Source: Nocardioides pocheonensis (GTDB taxonomy: Bacteria; Actinomycetota; Actinomycetes; Propionibacteriales; Nocardioidaceae). Taken from it: a DNA stretch of 64,000 nucleotides. Made by a program: the position numbers and the translations under genes. The notes beneath the pieces were generated by a model, which saw only the letters and a program-made list of their open reading frames with translations, did no database searches and was not told the origin of the DNA. The stretch covers positions 447 to 64,446 of the forward strand of contig NZ_RJSF01000038.1 of the NCBI RefSeq assembly GCF_003725535.1. Direction: 5' to 3'. This document shows positions 46,973-55,480 of this stretch, piece by piece. Each line of letters opens with the position of its first letter. The first letter of the stretch is position 1.

Positions 46973-48490
46973 TCACGAGCGGTCGAGCTGGACCGCCTCC
47001 GGCGTGTGCAGCCGGACCATGAACCGGCCGACGTGGGCGGGCACGCGATGCCGGGTGAGGCGGGAGACGATCACCATGGTCAGCACGCTGGCCGGCACCG
47101 CCCACGCGGCCGGCTGGGCGACCAGGGCGGCGAACCACCCGCTGTCGCGGCCGACGACGAGCCGGTCGACGACGGCGAAGCCGGTGAGGCCACCGCCGAG
47201 GACGAGCCCCGCGAACGCTCCGGCGGCGGTCAGCCCGCGCCACCAGATCCCGAGCACTAGCAGCGGGCAGAACGTCGCCGCGGCCATCGCGAACGCGAGG
47301 CCGACGACCGTGGCCACCGAGACGTCGCGGGCGACCAGGGCCATCGCGAGCGGGACGGCGACGGCGACCGCCGCGGAGATCCGGAACGACGTGACCCCCT
47401 CGAATCGACGGCTCACCACGTCCTGGGAGATGACGCCGGCGACGGCCACCGTGAGACCGGAGGACGTGGCCAGGAACGCTGCGAACGCACCGCCCGTGAG
47501 CAGTGCGGTGAGGACATCGCCGCCGACGCCGCCGACCATCCGCTGCGGCAGCTCGAGGACCACGCTGTCGGTCGCGCCGCGCGACACGAGGTCCGGGGCG
47601 TAGAGCCGCCCGAGGGCGCCGTACACGGGCGGCAGCACGTAGAAGAGGCCCAGCAGGGCCAGCACGACCAGGGTCGTCTGCCGAGCGGCCCGGCCGTCGG
47701 GGTTGGTGTAGTACCGGACGACCACGTGCGGCAGGCCCATCGTCCCGAGGAACGTCGCCACCATCAGGGAGTACGTCGTGTAGAGCGGGTGGTCGCCCGC
47801 CACGTCGAGCGGGTTCGCCCAGTCGAACCCCGAGGCACCGCCGACGACCGTCGACGAGGCAGCCGGGGAGGTCCCCCCGTCGTGCAGCCAGACCACGAGC
47901 AGGAACATCAGCGGCACCAGCAGTGCGGTCAGCTTCAGCCAGTACTGGAAGGCCTGCACGAACGTGATCGAGCGCATGCCGCCGGCCAGCACGTTCGCGA
48001 GGACGACGCCTGCCACGACCGCGCCACCGGCCCACGGCGCCATCCCGGTCGCCGAGCGCAGGGCCACCCCGGCGCCGCGGAACTGCGGCATCAGGTAGAG
48101 CCAGCCGATCGCCACGACCAGCACCGACGAGAGCGTGCGGACCACGCGGGAGTCCAGCCGCGCCTCGGCGAAGTCCGGCAGCGTGTAGGCGCCGGAGCGG
48201 CGCAGCGGCGCGGCGACCAGTGCGAGCAGGACCAGGTAGCCGGCGGTCCAGCCGACCGGGTACCAGAGCATCTCGCCGCCGTAGGCGAGCACCAGACCGG
48301 CGACCCCGAGGAACGACGCTCCGGAGAGGTACTCGCCGCTGATCGCCCACGCGTTCAGCCCGGGGCGCACCGACCGGGAGGCGACGAAGAAGTCCGACGT
48401 GGTGCGGCTGAACCGCAACCCCCACGTGCCGATCACCAGCGTCGCGACGGTGACGACGGCGACCGCGCCGATGCCGTAGGCGATGTTCAC
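46973..48490 (-). CDS. Second SSS-family sodium/solute (carboxylate) symporter
   Basis: This 505-residue protein has about 13 TM helices. It has TSDFFVASRSVRPGLNAWAISGEYLSGASFLGVAG, VLAGGMRSITFVQAFQYWLK and GTMGLPHVVVRYYTNPDGRAARQT, the same signature positions as actP, so it belongs to the same acetate/monocarboxylate branch but is clearly diverged. The GTG start is 4 bp after the stop of a 132-residue membrane protein. It lies at the end of the operon that also encodes the LytS/LytTR pair. Confidence 0.9.
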   Translation of the reverse strand: MNIAYGIGAVAVVTVATLVIGTWGLRFSRTTSDFFVASRSVRPGLNAWAISGEYLSGASFLGVAGLVLAYGGEMLWYPVGWTAGYLVLLALVAAPLRRSGAYTLPDFAEARLDSRVVRTLSSVLVVAIGWLYLMPQFRGAGVALRSATGMAPWAGGAVVAGVVLANVLAGGMRSITFVQAFQYWLKLTALLVPLMFLLVVWLHDGGTSPAASSTVVGGASGFDWANPLDVAGDHPLYTTYSLMVATFLGTMGLPHVVVRYYTNPDGRAARQTTLVVLALLGLFYVLPPVYGALGRLYAPDLVSRGATDSVVLELPQRMVGGVGGDVLTALLTGGAFAAFLATSSGLTVAVAGVISQDVVSRRFEGVTSFRISAAVAVAVPLAMALVARDVSVATVVGLAFAMAAATFCPLLVLGIWWRGLTAAGAFAGLVLGGGLTGFAVVDRLVVGRDSGWFAALVAQPAAWAVPASVLTMVIVSRLTRHRVPAHVGRFMVRLHTPEAVQLDRS

Positions 48491-48494
48491 GCGG

Positions 48495-48893
48495 TCACCA
48501 GCGCTCGACCACCTGCGTGAACTCCCGTTCGTTGCGCTCGGCCGAGCGCACGTAGCGCCAGGCGAGCAGCACCAGCACCGGGTAGCAGCCGAAGGCGAGG
48601 ACCACCCACGACACCGGCATCCCGAGCACGTGGTGGGACGTGAGGCCGGGAACGAGCCAGAACAGGACCGGGAGGGCGCCGATGGTGAGGCCGAGCACCG
48701 ACACGGTGCTCACCGCGAGCCGCAGCTGTGCGCGGAGCAGCGCGGCGAGATAGATCTCGCCGAGCTCGCTCTGCGCATCGATCTCGGACGCGACGGTGGG
48801 CCGGGGGCCGCGCCGGGGACGCTCGGTGTGCGGGCTGGTGACCCGGACCCGGGCCGGCCGGCCGACCGGCCGCGGCTCGCCCCGGTCGCTCAT
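48495..48893 (-). CDS. Small two-TM membrane protein, partner of the second symporter
   Basis: This 132-residue protein has a basic, disordered N-terminus (about 1-40), then IDAQSELGEIYLAALLRAQLRLAVSTVSVLGLTIGALPVLFWLV and VSWVVLAFGCYPVLVLLAWRYVRSAERNEREFTQVVE, giving two TM helices with an acidic tail. Its position immediately before an SSS symporter parallels DUF485-actP, so it is probably the accessory subunit of that carrier (inference). Its ATG overlaps the response-regulator stop (ATGA). Confidence 0.8.
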   Translation of the reverse strand: MSDRGEPRPVGRPARVRVTSPHTERPRRGPRPTVASEIDAQSELGEIYLAALLRAQLRLAVSTVSVLGLTIGALPVLFWLVPGLTSHHVLGMPVSWVVLAFGCYPVLVLLAWRYVRSAERNEREFTQVVERW

Positions 48894-49645
48894 GACTCGC
48901 TGCGCCGCGGGTCGCGGACGAGCAGGTCGCGCAGCTGCCGCGTGTGCCGGCGGCTGACGGCGAGCTCGACCTGCCCTCCCCGACCGCCGATGACCACGCT
49001 GCACCGGCCGGCGTCGACCCGCAGCTCCTCGACGTACGGGAGGGCCACCAGCAGCGACCGGTGGATCCGCACGAACCCGGCGCCGGCCCACTGCTGCTCG
49101 AGCTGGCTGAGGGGGATCCGGACCAGGTGGCTCTCGGCGTCGGTGTGCAGCCGCGCGTAGTCGCCCTCGGCCTCGACGTACCGGATCTCCGAGATGGGTA
49201 CGAAGCGGGTCACCCCGCCGCGCTCGACCGGCACCTGGTCGACGGTGGTGTCGGTGCGGGTCCCGCCGAGCACCCGGCGCACCGCCTCGGCGATCCGGTC
49301 CGGGCGCACCGGCTTGAGCACGTAGTCGACGGCGTCGAGCTCGAACGCCTCGACGGCGTGCTTCTCGTGCGCGGTCACGAACACCACCGCCGGCGGGCTC
49401 TTGAACCGGGCCAGCACCGAGGCGAGCTCGATCCCGTCGAGTCCGGGCATCTGGATGTCGAGGAAGACCGCGTCGATCTCGCGCTCCTTGAGCATCCGCA
49501 GCGCCTCGGTCGGGGAGTCCGTCGCGTGGACCTCGGCGATGCGGGGGTCCTGGCGCAACAGCCAGCCGAGCTCGTCGAGGGCGGGGGTCTCGTCGTCGAG
49601 CACGAGCACCCGGAGCCCGCCGACGGCCGCGGACCCGCCGGTCAC
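48890..49645 (-). CDS. LytTR-family response regulator
   Basis: This 251-residue protein has a receiver domain with acidic pocket (LVLDDETPALDELGWLL), phospho-acceptor Asp in AVFLDIQMPGLDG, Thr in VFVTAHEKHAVEAF and Lys in YVLKPVRPDRI. The LytTR DNA-binding domain follows (IRYVEAEGDYARLHTD, FVRIHRSLLVALPYVEEL). The GTG start overlaps the kinase stop by 4 bp. By analogy with the E. coli BtsSR and YpdAB systems, which control pyruvate carriers, it likely controls the neighbouring symporters. Confidence 0.93.
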   Translation of the reverse strand: MTGGSAAVGGLRVLVLDDETPALDELGWLLRQDPRIAEVHATDSPTEALRMLKEREIDAVFLDIQMPGLDGIELASVLARFKSPPAVVFVTAHEKHAVEAFELDAVDYVLKPVRPDRIAEAVRRVLGGTRTDTTVDQVPVERGGVTRFVPISEIRYVEAEGDYARLHTDAESHLVRIPLSQLEQQWAGAGFVRIHRSLLVALPYVEELRVDAGRCSVVIGGRGGQVELAVSRRHTRQLRDLLVRDPRRSES

Positions 49646-50790
49646 GGATGCACCCCGGGCGCGTACTTCGGCACGCGCACGAGCACCTTGGTGCCTGCGC
49701 CGGGTGCGGTCTCCACGACCAGACCGTACGCGTCCCCGAACGTGTTGCGGAGCCGCTCGTCGACGTTGGCCAGGCCCACGGAGTCCGAGCTCGGGTCGCC
49801 GGCCAGCACCCGACGAACCCGCTCGGGGTCCTCGCCCTCCCCGTCGTCCTCGACGGTGATCTCGCACTCCCGGTCCCGATCGCGGGCCTCGATCGTGATG
49901 GTGCCGCCTGCGGCACGTCGCTCCAGGCCGTGGCGCACGGCGTTCTCGACCAGCGGCTGCAGGCACAGGAAGGGAACCCGTACGCCGAGCACCTCCGGAG
50001 CGATCTTCAGCGTCACCGTGAGCCGGTCGCCGAACCGGGCCTGCTCGAGCAGCAGGTAGCGCTCGACGGAGCGCAGCTCCTCCGCCAGCGTCGTGAACTC
50101 ACCGTGCTGCCGGAAGGAGTAGCGAGTGAAGTCGGCGAACTCCAGCAGCAGCTCACGGGCCCGGTCGGGATCCGTGCGCACGAAGGAGGCGATCGCGCCC
50201 AGGGAGTTGTAGATGAAGTGCGGGCTGATCTGTGCGCGCAGCGCACGCACCTCCGCCTGCACCAGCCGGTGTCGCGACTGGTCGAGCTCGGCGAGCTCGA
50301 GCTGCCCGGAGACCCAGTTGGCGACCTCCTCGGTGGCACGCAGCAGGCCCGCGGAGCGCTCCTCGGCGAGCGCCACCAGGGCACCCGCGACCCGGTCCTC
50401 GATCACCAGCGGGCTGGCGATCGCGTGCCGGACCGGACAACCGGGGTGCTCGCAGGCCAGCTCCGCCCGACCGGCCACGGCGGTGCCGCCCTCGCGGATG
50501 ACCCGCTGTGCCAGGGCGCGGGCCTGGTCGGCGTGGTGGTCGGCCTGCCCGTCGTACCCGAGCAGGCCCTCGGTGTCGGCGATCGCGACCGCCGGCGTGC
50601 CGAGCAGGACCCGCAGGTGCCGCAGGCTGCGCTCGACGGACGCGGCGTTGAGCCCTTCGCGCAGGGCGGGCGAGGCCAGTGCGGCGGTGTGCAGCGTGCG
50701 GAAGGTCGCCCGGTCGGCCTCGGTGCCGAGGTGCCGCGAGGCCCGGGGCGTGCGTCCGAGGCCGGGAAGCCGCCAGCGCCGCGGTGCCAT
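49642..50790 (-). CDS. LytS-type sensor histidine kinase
   Basis: This 382-residue protein has an N-terminal GAF-like sensory region (about 40-170, VAIADTEGLLGYDG... CEHPGCPVRHAIASPLVIEDRVAGALVAL), no TM segments, then the His_kinase core RALRAQISPHFIYNSLGAIASFVR and a HATPase domain (PFLCLQPLVENAVRHGLE, VEDDGEG, SVGLANVDERLRNTFG). The Cys/His pair in the GAF part could hold a ligand. It acts with the downstream LytTR regulator. A cytoplasmic sensor implies an intracellular signal. Confidence 0.93.
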   Translation of the reverse strand: MAPRRWRLPGLGRTPRASRHLGTEADRATFRTLHTAALASPALREGLNAASVERSLRHLRVLLGTPAVAIADTEGLLGYDGQADHHADQARALAQRVIREGGTAVAGRAELACEHPGCPVRHAIASPLVIEDRVAGALVALAEERSAGLLRATEEVANWVSGQLELAELDQSRHRLVQAEVRALRAQISPHFIYNSLGAIASFVRTDPDRARELLLEFADFTRYSFRQHGEFTTLAEELRSVERYLLLEQARFGDRLTVTLKIAPEVLGVRVPFLCLQPLVENAVRHGLERRAAGGTITIEARDRDRECEITVEDDGEGEDPERVRRVLAGDPSSDSVGLANVDERLRNTFGDAYGLVVETAPGAGTKVLVRVPKYAPGVHP

Positions 50791-50797
50791 CAACCGG

Positions 50798-51673
50798 CTA
50801 CCGGAAGTCGAAGAGGAGGGTGCCGGAGTCCTCCGGCGGACCGGCCTGGTGGGGCACCCGGACGAGCGGCTGGGTCGAGTCGGGGTCGACCAGGTCGGCC
50901 CAGTCCACCCGGCCCGGCGACGGCGGCGGGGGAGGTACGACGTGCCGGACCTCGGCCCGGTAGCACCGGGTGAGGTAGGGCAGCTGCATGCCGTCGGGGC
51001 CGCGGCCGTAGTCGTCGTACAGGGCGCCGACACGGGCGAGCAGCTCCTCGCGCTCCTGCTCCTCGAGCAGCGCGACGTACGAGCGGGAGCGGACCAGGTC
51101 GAAGAGCTCGGGACGGCGCAGGCTCTGCCAGAACCGGAACTCCTGGTGCGCGACCGGGCCGAAGTGCTCCGACTGCGCGGCGGGCCAGGACAGGTCGGTG
51201 GCGTTCTCGGCGCTGCCGATGATGGCGCCGAGCTTGCGCACCCACGGGATGCCCTCGTCGCGGGCGTTCCAGACCAGCGCGAGCACGCCGCCGGGGCGCA
51301 GCACGCGCGCGATCTCCGGGAGGGCGGTCGCGTGGTCGAACCAGTGGAACGACTGCGCGCACACCACCACGTCGACCGACTGGGAGGCGACCGGGATGTG
51401 CTCGGCCGTGGCGACCGCCGCGCGGGCCCGGGGCACGCGGGCACGCAGGTGGGCGAGCATCTGCGGGAGCGGGTCGGTCGCGATCACGTCGTGACCGGCG
51501 GCGACCAGCAGCTCGGTGAGCTTGCCGGTGCCGGCGCCGAGCTCGACGACGGTCGACCGGCTGGTGCCGACGAGCCATTCCGCGGCCTCGGGCGGGTACG
51601 AGGGACGCGCACGATCGTAGGCCTCGGCCACTGTGGCGAAGGAGAGGGCGTGCTCACGCATCTCGTCGCTCAT
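50798..51673 (-). CDS. Class I SAM-dependent methyltransferase
   Basis: This 291-residue protein has motif I VVELGAGTGKLTELLVAAGHDVIATDPL, VVVCAQSFHWFDHATALPEIARVLRPGGVLALVWN and the usual Rossmann order. The C-terminal 90 residues are Pro-rich at the end. The HWFD motif is common in the UbiE-like group acting on small molecules. The substrate is unknown. It precedes the kinase gene with 7 bp between and may share its transcript. The ATG at 51673 was chosen as the first codon before the conserved helix. Confidence 0.88.
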   Translation of the reverse strand: MSDEMREHALSFATVAEAYDRARPSYPPEAAEWLVGTSRSTVVELGAGTGKLTELLVAAGHDVIATDPLPQMLAHLRARVPRARAAVATAEHIPVASQSVDVVVCAQSFHWFDHATALPEIARVLRPGGVLALVWNARDEGIPWVRKLGAIIGSAENATDLSWPAAQSEHFGPVAHQEFRFWQSLRRPELFDLVRSRSYVALLEEQEREELLARVGALYDDYGRGPDGMQLPYLTRCYRAEVRHVVPPPPPSPGRVDWADLVDPDSTQPLVRVPHQAGPPEDSGTLLFDFR

Positions 51674-51707
51674 CGTGCGCTCGAAACTACCCGATAGCCT
51701 TCCCCGT

Positions 51708-52436
51708 GTGCCTGACGCCGCGCCCGACCCGCTGACCTGGCTGACCGAGCTGGAGGGGGTCCCGTCGGCGTTCGCCGCCGCGCGCGACGGCATCGACGCG
51801 CTGCTGCGCGACCGGGGCCTTCGGCGCACCAGCCCCGACCAGACCACGGAGTCGTTGCTGCGTGGTGCGCACGCCTCGGGGGTGCTCGAGGGCTCCACCT
51901 CGTCGCTCGAGGAGGTGCGCGACGGCAGCGGGGACGAGATCGCCCAGGCGGCGGTCCGGGTGAGCACCGGCGTGCTCGGTCTGGTGCCGGTGATCGGCAC
52001 GTCGCCGCTGCAGGCGTTCGCCCGGCTGCACGCTCTCGCCGGCAAGGGAGTCGTCGAGGACGAGCGGCTCGGTCGCCCGGTCTCGGCGGAGGGGGCCGAG
52101 CGGCTCAACGCCCTCGCGACCACCCTGCTCGGCACCTCGGTTCCGGCCCTGATCGTGGCCGCCCTCGTGCACGCCGAGATCGTCACGGTCGCGCCGTTCG
52201 CCTCGCACAACGGCATCGTCGCGCGGGCGGCCGAGCGGCTCGTCATGGTCGCCCGCGGCGTCGACCCGGCGTCGGTCGTCGTACCGGAGGCGGGGCACCT
52301 GGCGCTGCGGCCGCAGTACGAGTCGAACCTCCGGGGCTACCGCGACGGCGGCCGAGGGGGACTGCACGCCTGGCTGCTGTACGCCGCCGAGGCCGTCACC
52401 GCGGGCGTGGAGCACTCACCGCTCTCAGGTGGTTGA
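51708..52436 (+). CDS. Fic-fold protein with degenerate active-site motif
   Basis: This 242-residue protein carries a SLLRGAHASGVLEGSTSSLEEV segment like the Fic N-terminal inhibitory/helix region. Near residue 165 it has HAEIVTVAPFASHNGIVARAAERLV. In active Fic proteins this position is HxFx(D/E)GNGRxxR; here it reads APFASHNGIVAR, so the catalytic His, the acidic residue, one Gly and the first Arg are replaced. AMP transfer by the usual mechanism is therefore unlikely. It resembles the Rv3662c-type neighbour of the ssd locus (from memory). The stop codon lies in an interspersed repeat, and the last residues (SGG) are encoded by it. Confidence 0.72.
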   Translation: MPDAAPDPLTWLTELEGVPSAFAAARDGIDALLRDRGLRRTSPDQTTESLLRGAHASGVLEGSTSSLEEVRDGSGDEIAQAAVRVSTGVLGLVPVIGTSPLQAFARLHALAGKGVVEDERLGRPVSAEGAERLNALATTLLGTSVPALIVAALVHAEIVTVAPFASHNGIVARAAERLVMVARGVDPASVVVPEAGHLALRPQYESNLRGYRDGGRGGLHAWLLYAAEAVTAGVEHSPLSGG

Positions 52437-52463
52437 GGTGCGAGCGCAGCGAGCCTCGAAACC
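52428..52463 (+). repeat. 36-bp interspersed repeat at the 3' end of the Fic-like gene
   Basis: The ends match the family (GGTGGTTGAG and CTCGAAACC), but the interior is GTGCGAGCGCAGCGAGC, itself an inverted GCGAGC/GCTCGC-type sequence. The TGA inside GGTTGAG is the Fic gene's stop codon. Confidence 0.85.
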
Positions 52464-52474
52464 CCGGAAAGGCT

Positions 52475-52506
52475 GAGCGGCATCGAAGAGATCCTCGATG
52501 CCGCTC
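52475..52506 (+). terminator. Hairpin after the Fic-like gene
   Basis: GAGCGGCATCGA (52475-52486) pairs perfectly with TCGATGCCGCTC (52495-52506) over an 8-nt loop. The rest of the 270-bp gap to the HAD gene holds no gene I can support. Confidence 0.75.
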
Positions 52507-52706
52507 GAACACATGGGCACGGGTACCAAGCTGCACGGAATCCAACTGTTGCCCCGGGAGTGTCCCGGATGCAAGCGCCCTGTAGGAAGGGTAGATCGGA
52601 GCGTGGGTTCCGCATCCATGTGCTGGTCTTGAGTTGTTCTGCCTGACTCCTGTCTACGCCCGGTGCCGGAGCACTTCAAGGACCTTCGAGGGTTGACTTT
52701 TCGGCG

Positions 52707-53522
52707 TTACAGCCTGAACCCACGGCGCCGCCCGCGTCGTGCGTTGATCCACACGGCCGCGCCCACTCCGGCGATCCCGGCGACGGCCAGGGCCGCCAGC
52801 GTGGGCTTCGCCGGGGGCAGCCGGACCCGGCTGCCGAGTGCCACGGGGCGCTCGAAGACGAGGACCGGCCAGCCGCGCTCCTTCGCGATCCGGCGCAGCT
52901 CCTTGTCGGGGTTGACCGCGAACGGGTGGCCGACGATCTCGAGCATGTGCACGTCGGTGATCGAGTCGCTGTAGGCGTAGGAGCCGTCGAGGTCGTAGCC
53001 GCGCTTGCGGGCCAGGTCGCTGATCGCCTTGGCCTTGTTCTCGGCGTACGCGTAGAAGCGGATCTTGCCGGTGTACTTGCCGTCGGCGACCTCCATCCGG
53101 GTCGCGACGACGTGGTCGGCGCCGAGCATCTCGCCGATCGGCTCGACCATCTCCGCGCCGCTCGTCGACACGATGATCACGTCGCGACCGGCCGCGTGGT
53201 GCTCCTCGATCAGGTCGACGGCCTCGTCGTACACGAGCGGCTCGACGATGTTGTGCAGCGTGTCGGCGACGATGTCGCGCACGGTCTGCACGTCCCAACC
53301 GGTGACCAGCTGCGACATGAACTGCCGCATCTTCTCCATCTGGTCGTGGTCGGCGCCGCCGACCAGGTAGACGAACTGCGCGTACGCCGAGCGGAGCACC
53401 GCCCCGCGCGAGATCAGCCCACTCGCCTGGAACTCCTTGCTGAACGCGAACGTGCTCGACCTGGCGATGATCGTCTTGTCCAGGTCGAAGAACGCCGCGG
53501 TGGGCCGAGCGACGGGGCTCAT
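52707..53522 (-). CDS. HAD-IB family hydrolase (SerB-like phosphatase)
   Basis: This 271-residue protein has the nucleophile motif FFDLDKTIIA (about 11-20), motif II VIIVSTSGAEMVEPI and motif III/IV YAYSDSITDVHMLEIVG. A C-terminal hydrophobic segment (LAALAVAGIAGVGAAVWI) with a basic tail suggests membrane attachment. This layout matches Rv3661, next to ssd. The substrate is not known; some relatives act on phospholipid-type phosphates. It is divergent from the TSUP carrier with 23 bp between. Confidence 0.9.
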   Translation of the reverse strand: MSPVARPTAAFFDLDKTIIARSSTFAFSKEFQASGLISRGAVLRSAYAQFVYLVGGADHDQMEKMRQFMSQLVTGWDVQTVRDIVADTLHNIVEPLVYDEAVDLIEEHHAAGRDVIIVSTSGAEMVEPIGEMLGADHVVATRMEVADGKYTGKIRFYAYAENKAKAISDLARKRGYDLDGSYAYSDSITDVHMLEIVGHPFAVNPDKELRRIAKERGWPVLVFERPVALGSRVRLPPAKPTLAALAVAGIAGVGAAVWINARRGRRRGFRL

Positions 53523-53545
53523 GCCGGGAAGTCTAGGGTCGGTCG

Positions 53546-54319
53546 GTGCCCGACCCGACGACGCTCGTCCTGCTCGCGCTCGCCGCGGTGGCGGCGGGGT
53601 TCGTCGACGCGGTCGTCGGTGGCGGTGGCCTGATCCAGCTGCCCGCCCTGGTCCTGGGCCTGCCCGGCGCGAGCCCGGTCCAGGTGCTCGCGACGAACAA
53701 GCTCGGGTCGATCTGCGGCACGTCGGTCAGCTCGGTCACCTACTACCGGCGGGTGCGCCCGCACGCCGGGACGTTCGTGCCGCTGATGGCGTTCGCGTTC
53801 GTGGGCTCGTTCGGTGGTGCGCTGCTGGCCTCGCACATCCCGAAGGCCGCGTTCCAGCCGATCGTGCTGGTCGTGCTGGTCGCCGTCGGCGGCTACGTGC
53901 TGCTCCGTCCCGAGCTCGGGTCGGCGACGCGGCTCCGGTTCACCGGCCACCGGCACACGGCGGCGGCGATGGGCGCCGGGCTCGTGGTCGGCGCCTACGA
54001 CGGGGCGCTGGGGCCGGGCACCGGTTCCTTCTTCGTGTTCACCCTGGTCGGCCTGCTCGGCTACGCCTTCCTCGAGGCGTCGGCGAAGGCGCGGATGGCG
54101 AACTGGGCGACCAACCTGGCCGCGCTGTGCGTCTTCGCGCCCCAGGACGCCGTGCTGTGGCGGGTCGGGCTGGTGATGGGCGCGGCCAACCTCGTCGGCG
54201 GGTACGTCGGCGCCCGGGTCGCGGTCTCGCGCGGGGCCCGGTTCGTGCGGGTGTTCTTCATCGTCGTGGTCGGGGCCTTCGTGGTCCGGATCGGCGGGGG
54301 ACTGCTCGGCGTCTGGTGA
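53546..54319 (+). CDS. TSUP (TauE/SafE) family sulfite/anion exporter-like carrier
   Basis: This 257-residue protein has eight TM helices. The two-fold repeat is visible as AAGFVDAVVGGGGLIQLPAL and, in the second half, VGAYDGALGPGTGSFFVFTLVG. TSUP proteins move sulfite, sulfonates or other organic anions; the substrate is not readable. The GTG start is at 53546. It is followed by a 96-bp gap before ssd. Confidence 0.9.
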   Translation: MPDPTTLVLLALAAVAAGFVDAVVGGGGLIQLPALVLGLPGASPVQVLATNKLGSICGTSVSSVTYYRRVRPHAGTFVPLMAFAFVGSFGGALLASHIPKAAFQPIVLVVLVAVGGYVLLRPELGSATRLRFTGHRHTAAAMGAGLVVGAYDGALGPGTGSFFVFTLVGLLGYAFLEASAKARMANWATNLAALCVFAPQDAVLWRVGLVMGAANLVGGYVGARVAVSRGARFVRVFFIVVVGAFVVRIGGGLLGVW

Positions 54320-54415
54320 GGCCGTTTCGTCTCCACAGCCCGGGGCGCCCGGTGTCCGCCCACAGGGTCGCGGTCGCGGGTCGTCGTACCGGCTCGGGGT
54401 GCGGAGGCTCGGGGC

Positions 54416-55480
54416 ATGGACGACGTGCGCGCTGCCCTGCTGGTGACCGACGACGAGCTCCTGCTCGCCGACGTCGTGCGCCTCGCGGCGGCGGCCGGGG
54501 TGGCGCCCGAGGTGGCCCGCGGCGGAGGAGCGGCGTTGCGCGCGTGGTCGGCGGCTCCCGTCGTCCTGGTCGGCGCCGACCGGGCGCACGACCTGGCCGC
54601 GTGCCACCCGCCTCGCCGCGACCGGGTGCACGTGGTCGCTCGTGGCCCCCTGGCCGACGACCTGTTCCGGGTCGCGCTCCAGGTCGGTGCGGAGTCGGTC
54701 GTGCCCCTGCCGGCCTCGGAGTCCTGGCTCGTCGAGGTGCTCACCGACGTCGGTGACGGTGGTGGCCGGGTCGGGGTCACGGTGGGTGTCGTGGGCGGTG
54801 CGGGCGGGGTCGGAGCGACGGTCTTCGCCGCCGCGCTCGCCCAGACCTGCGCGCGCGACGGCAGCACGCTGCTCGTGGATGCCGACGCACTCGGTGCGGG
54901 AGCGGACCGGGTGCTCGGCCTCGAGGACGTCGACGGGATCCGCTGGGACGCCCTGCTGCAGGCGACCGGTCGGCTCAGCGCCCGGTCGCTGCGCGAGGCG
55001 CTCCCGCGACGGGACCGCCTCTCCGTCCTGACCTGGCCGGTCGACCGCGCGGCCAGCCTGCAGGCCGATGCGTTGCGCGAGGCCCTGTCGGCCGGGCGGC
55101 GCGGGTTCGGCACGCTGGTCGTCGACGTACCCCGCCAGCCCGACCCCGTGGTCGACGAGGTGCTGGCGCGCTGCGACCACCTGTTCGTCGTGTCCACCCT
55201 CACCGTGCCGGCGGTCAGTGCCGCCGCACGGGTGGTCCGCAGGCTGCCGCCCGCCGTGCCGGCGGGGCTGGTCCTGCGCGGTGGCGTCGCCGGCGTGGCT
55301 CCGGGCGAGGCGGCGAGCGTCCTCGGCCTGCCTGTCGTCGCGACGATGGGCGACCAGCGCGGGCTCGACGAGGCGGTGAGCCTGGGCATCGGACCGTTGA
55401 GGTCGGGGCGTGGTCCGCTGGCCCGGGCGGCTCGCGAGGCGGTGGCCGTGGTGCACGGGCGCGTCGGGGCGGTCGCGTGA
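54416..55480 (+). CDS. ssd: Septum-site-determining / CpaE-like protein of the Tad locus
   Basis: This 354-residue protein has an N-terminal receiver-like domain without a phospho-Asp (about 1-120), then a MinD/CpaE-like domain with a deviant Walker A region VVGGAGGVGATVFAAALAQ that lacks the usual Lys, followed by LLVDADALGAGADRVLG. This is the actinobacterial Ssd (Rv3660c) group, which sits at the head of the tad genes. In M. tuberculosis Ssd affects septum formation; in other Tad systems CpaE helps place the pilus machine. The stop overlaps tadA. Confidence 0.9.
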   Translation: MDDVRAALLVTDDELLLADVVRLAAAAGVAPEVARGGGAALRAWSAAPVVLVGADRAHDLAACHPPRRDRVHVVARGPLADDLFRVALQVGAESVVPLPASESWLVEVLTDVGDGGGRVGVTVGVVGGAGGVGATVFAAALAQTCARDGSTLLVDADALGAGADRVLGLEDVDGIRWDALLQATGRLSARSLREALPRRDRLSVLTWPVDRAASLQADALREALSAGRRGFGTLVVDVPRQPDPVVDEVLARCDHLFVVSTLTVPAVSAAARVVRRLPPAVPAGLVLRGGVAGVAPGEAASVLGLPVVATMGDQRGLDEAVSLGIGPLRSGRGPLARAAREAVAVVHGRVGAVA

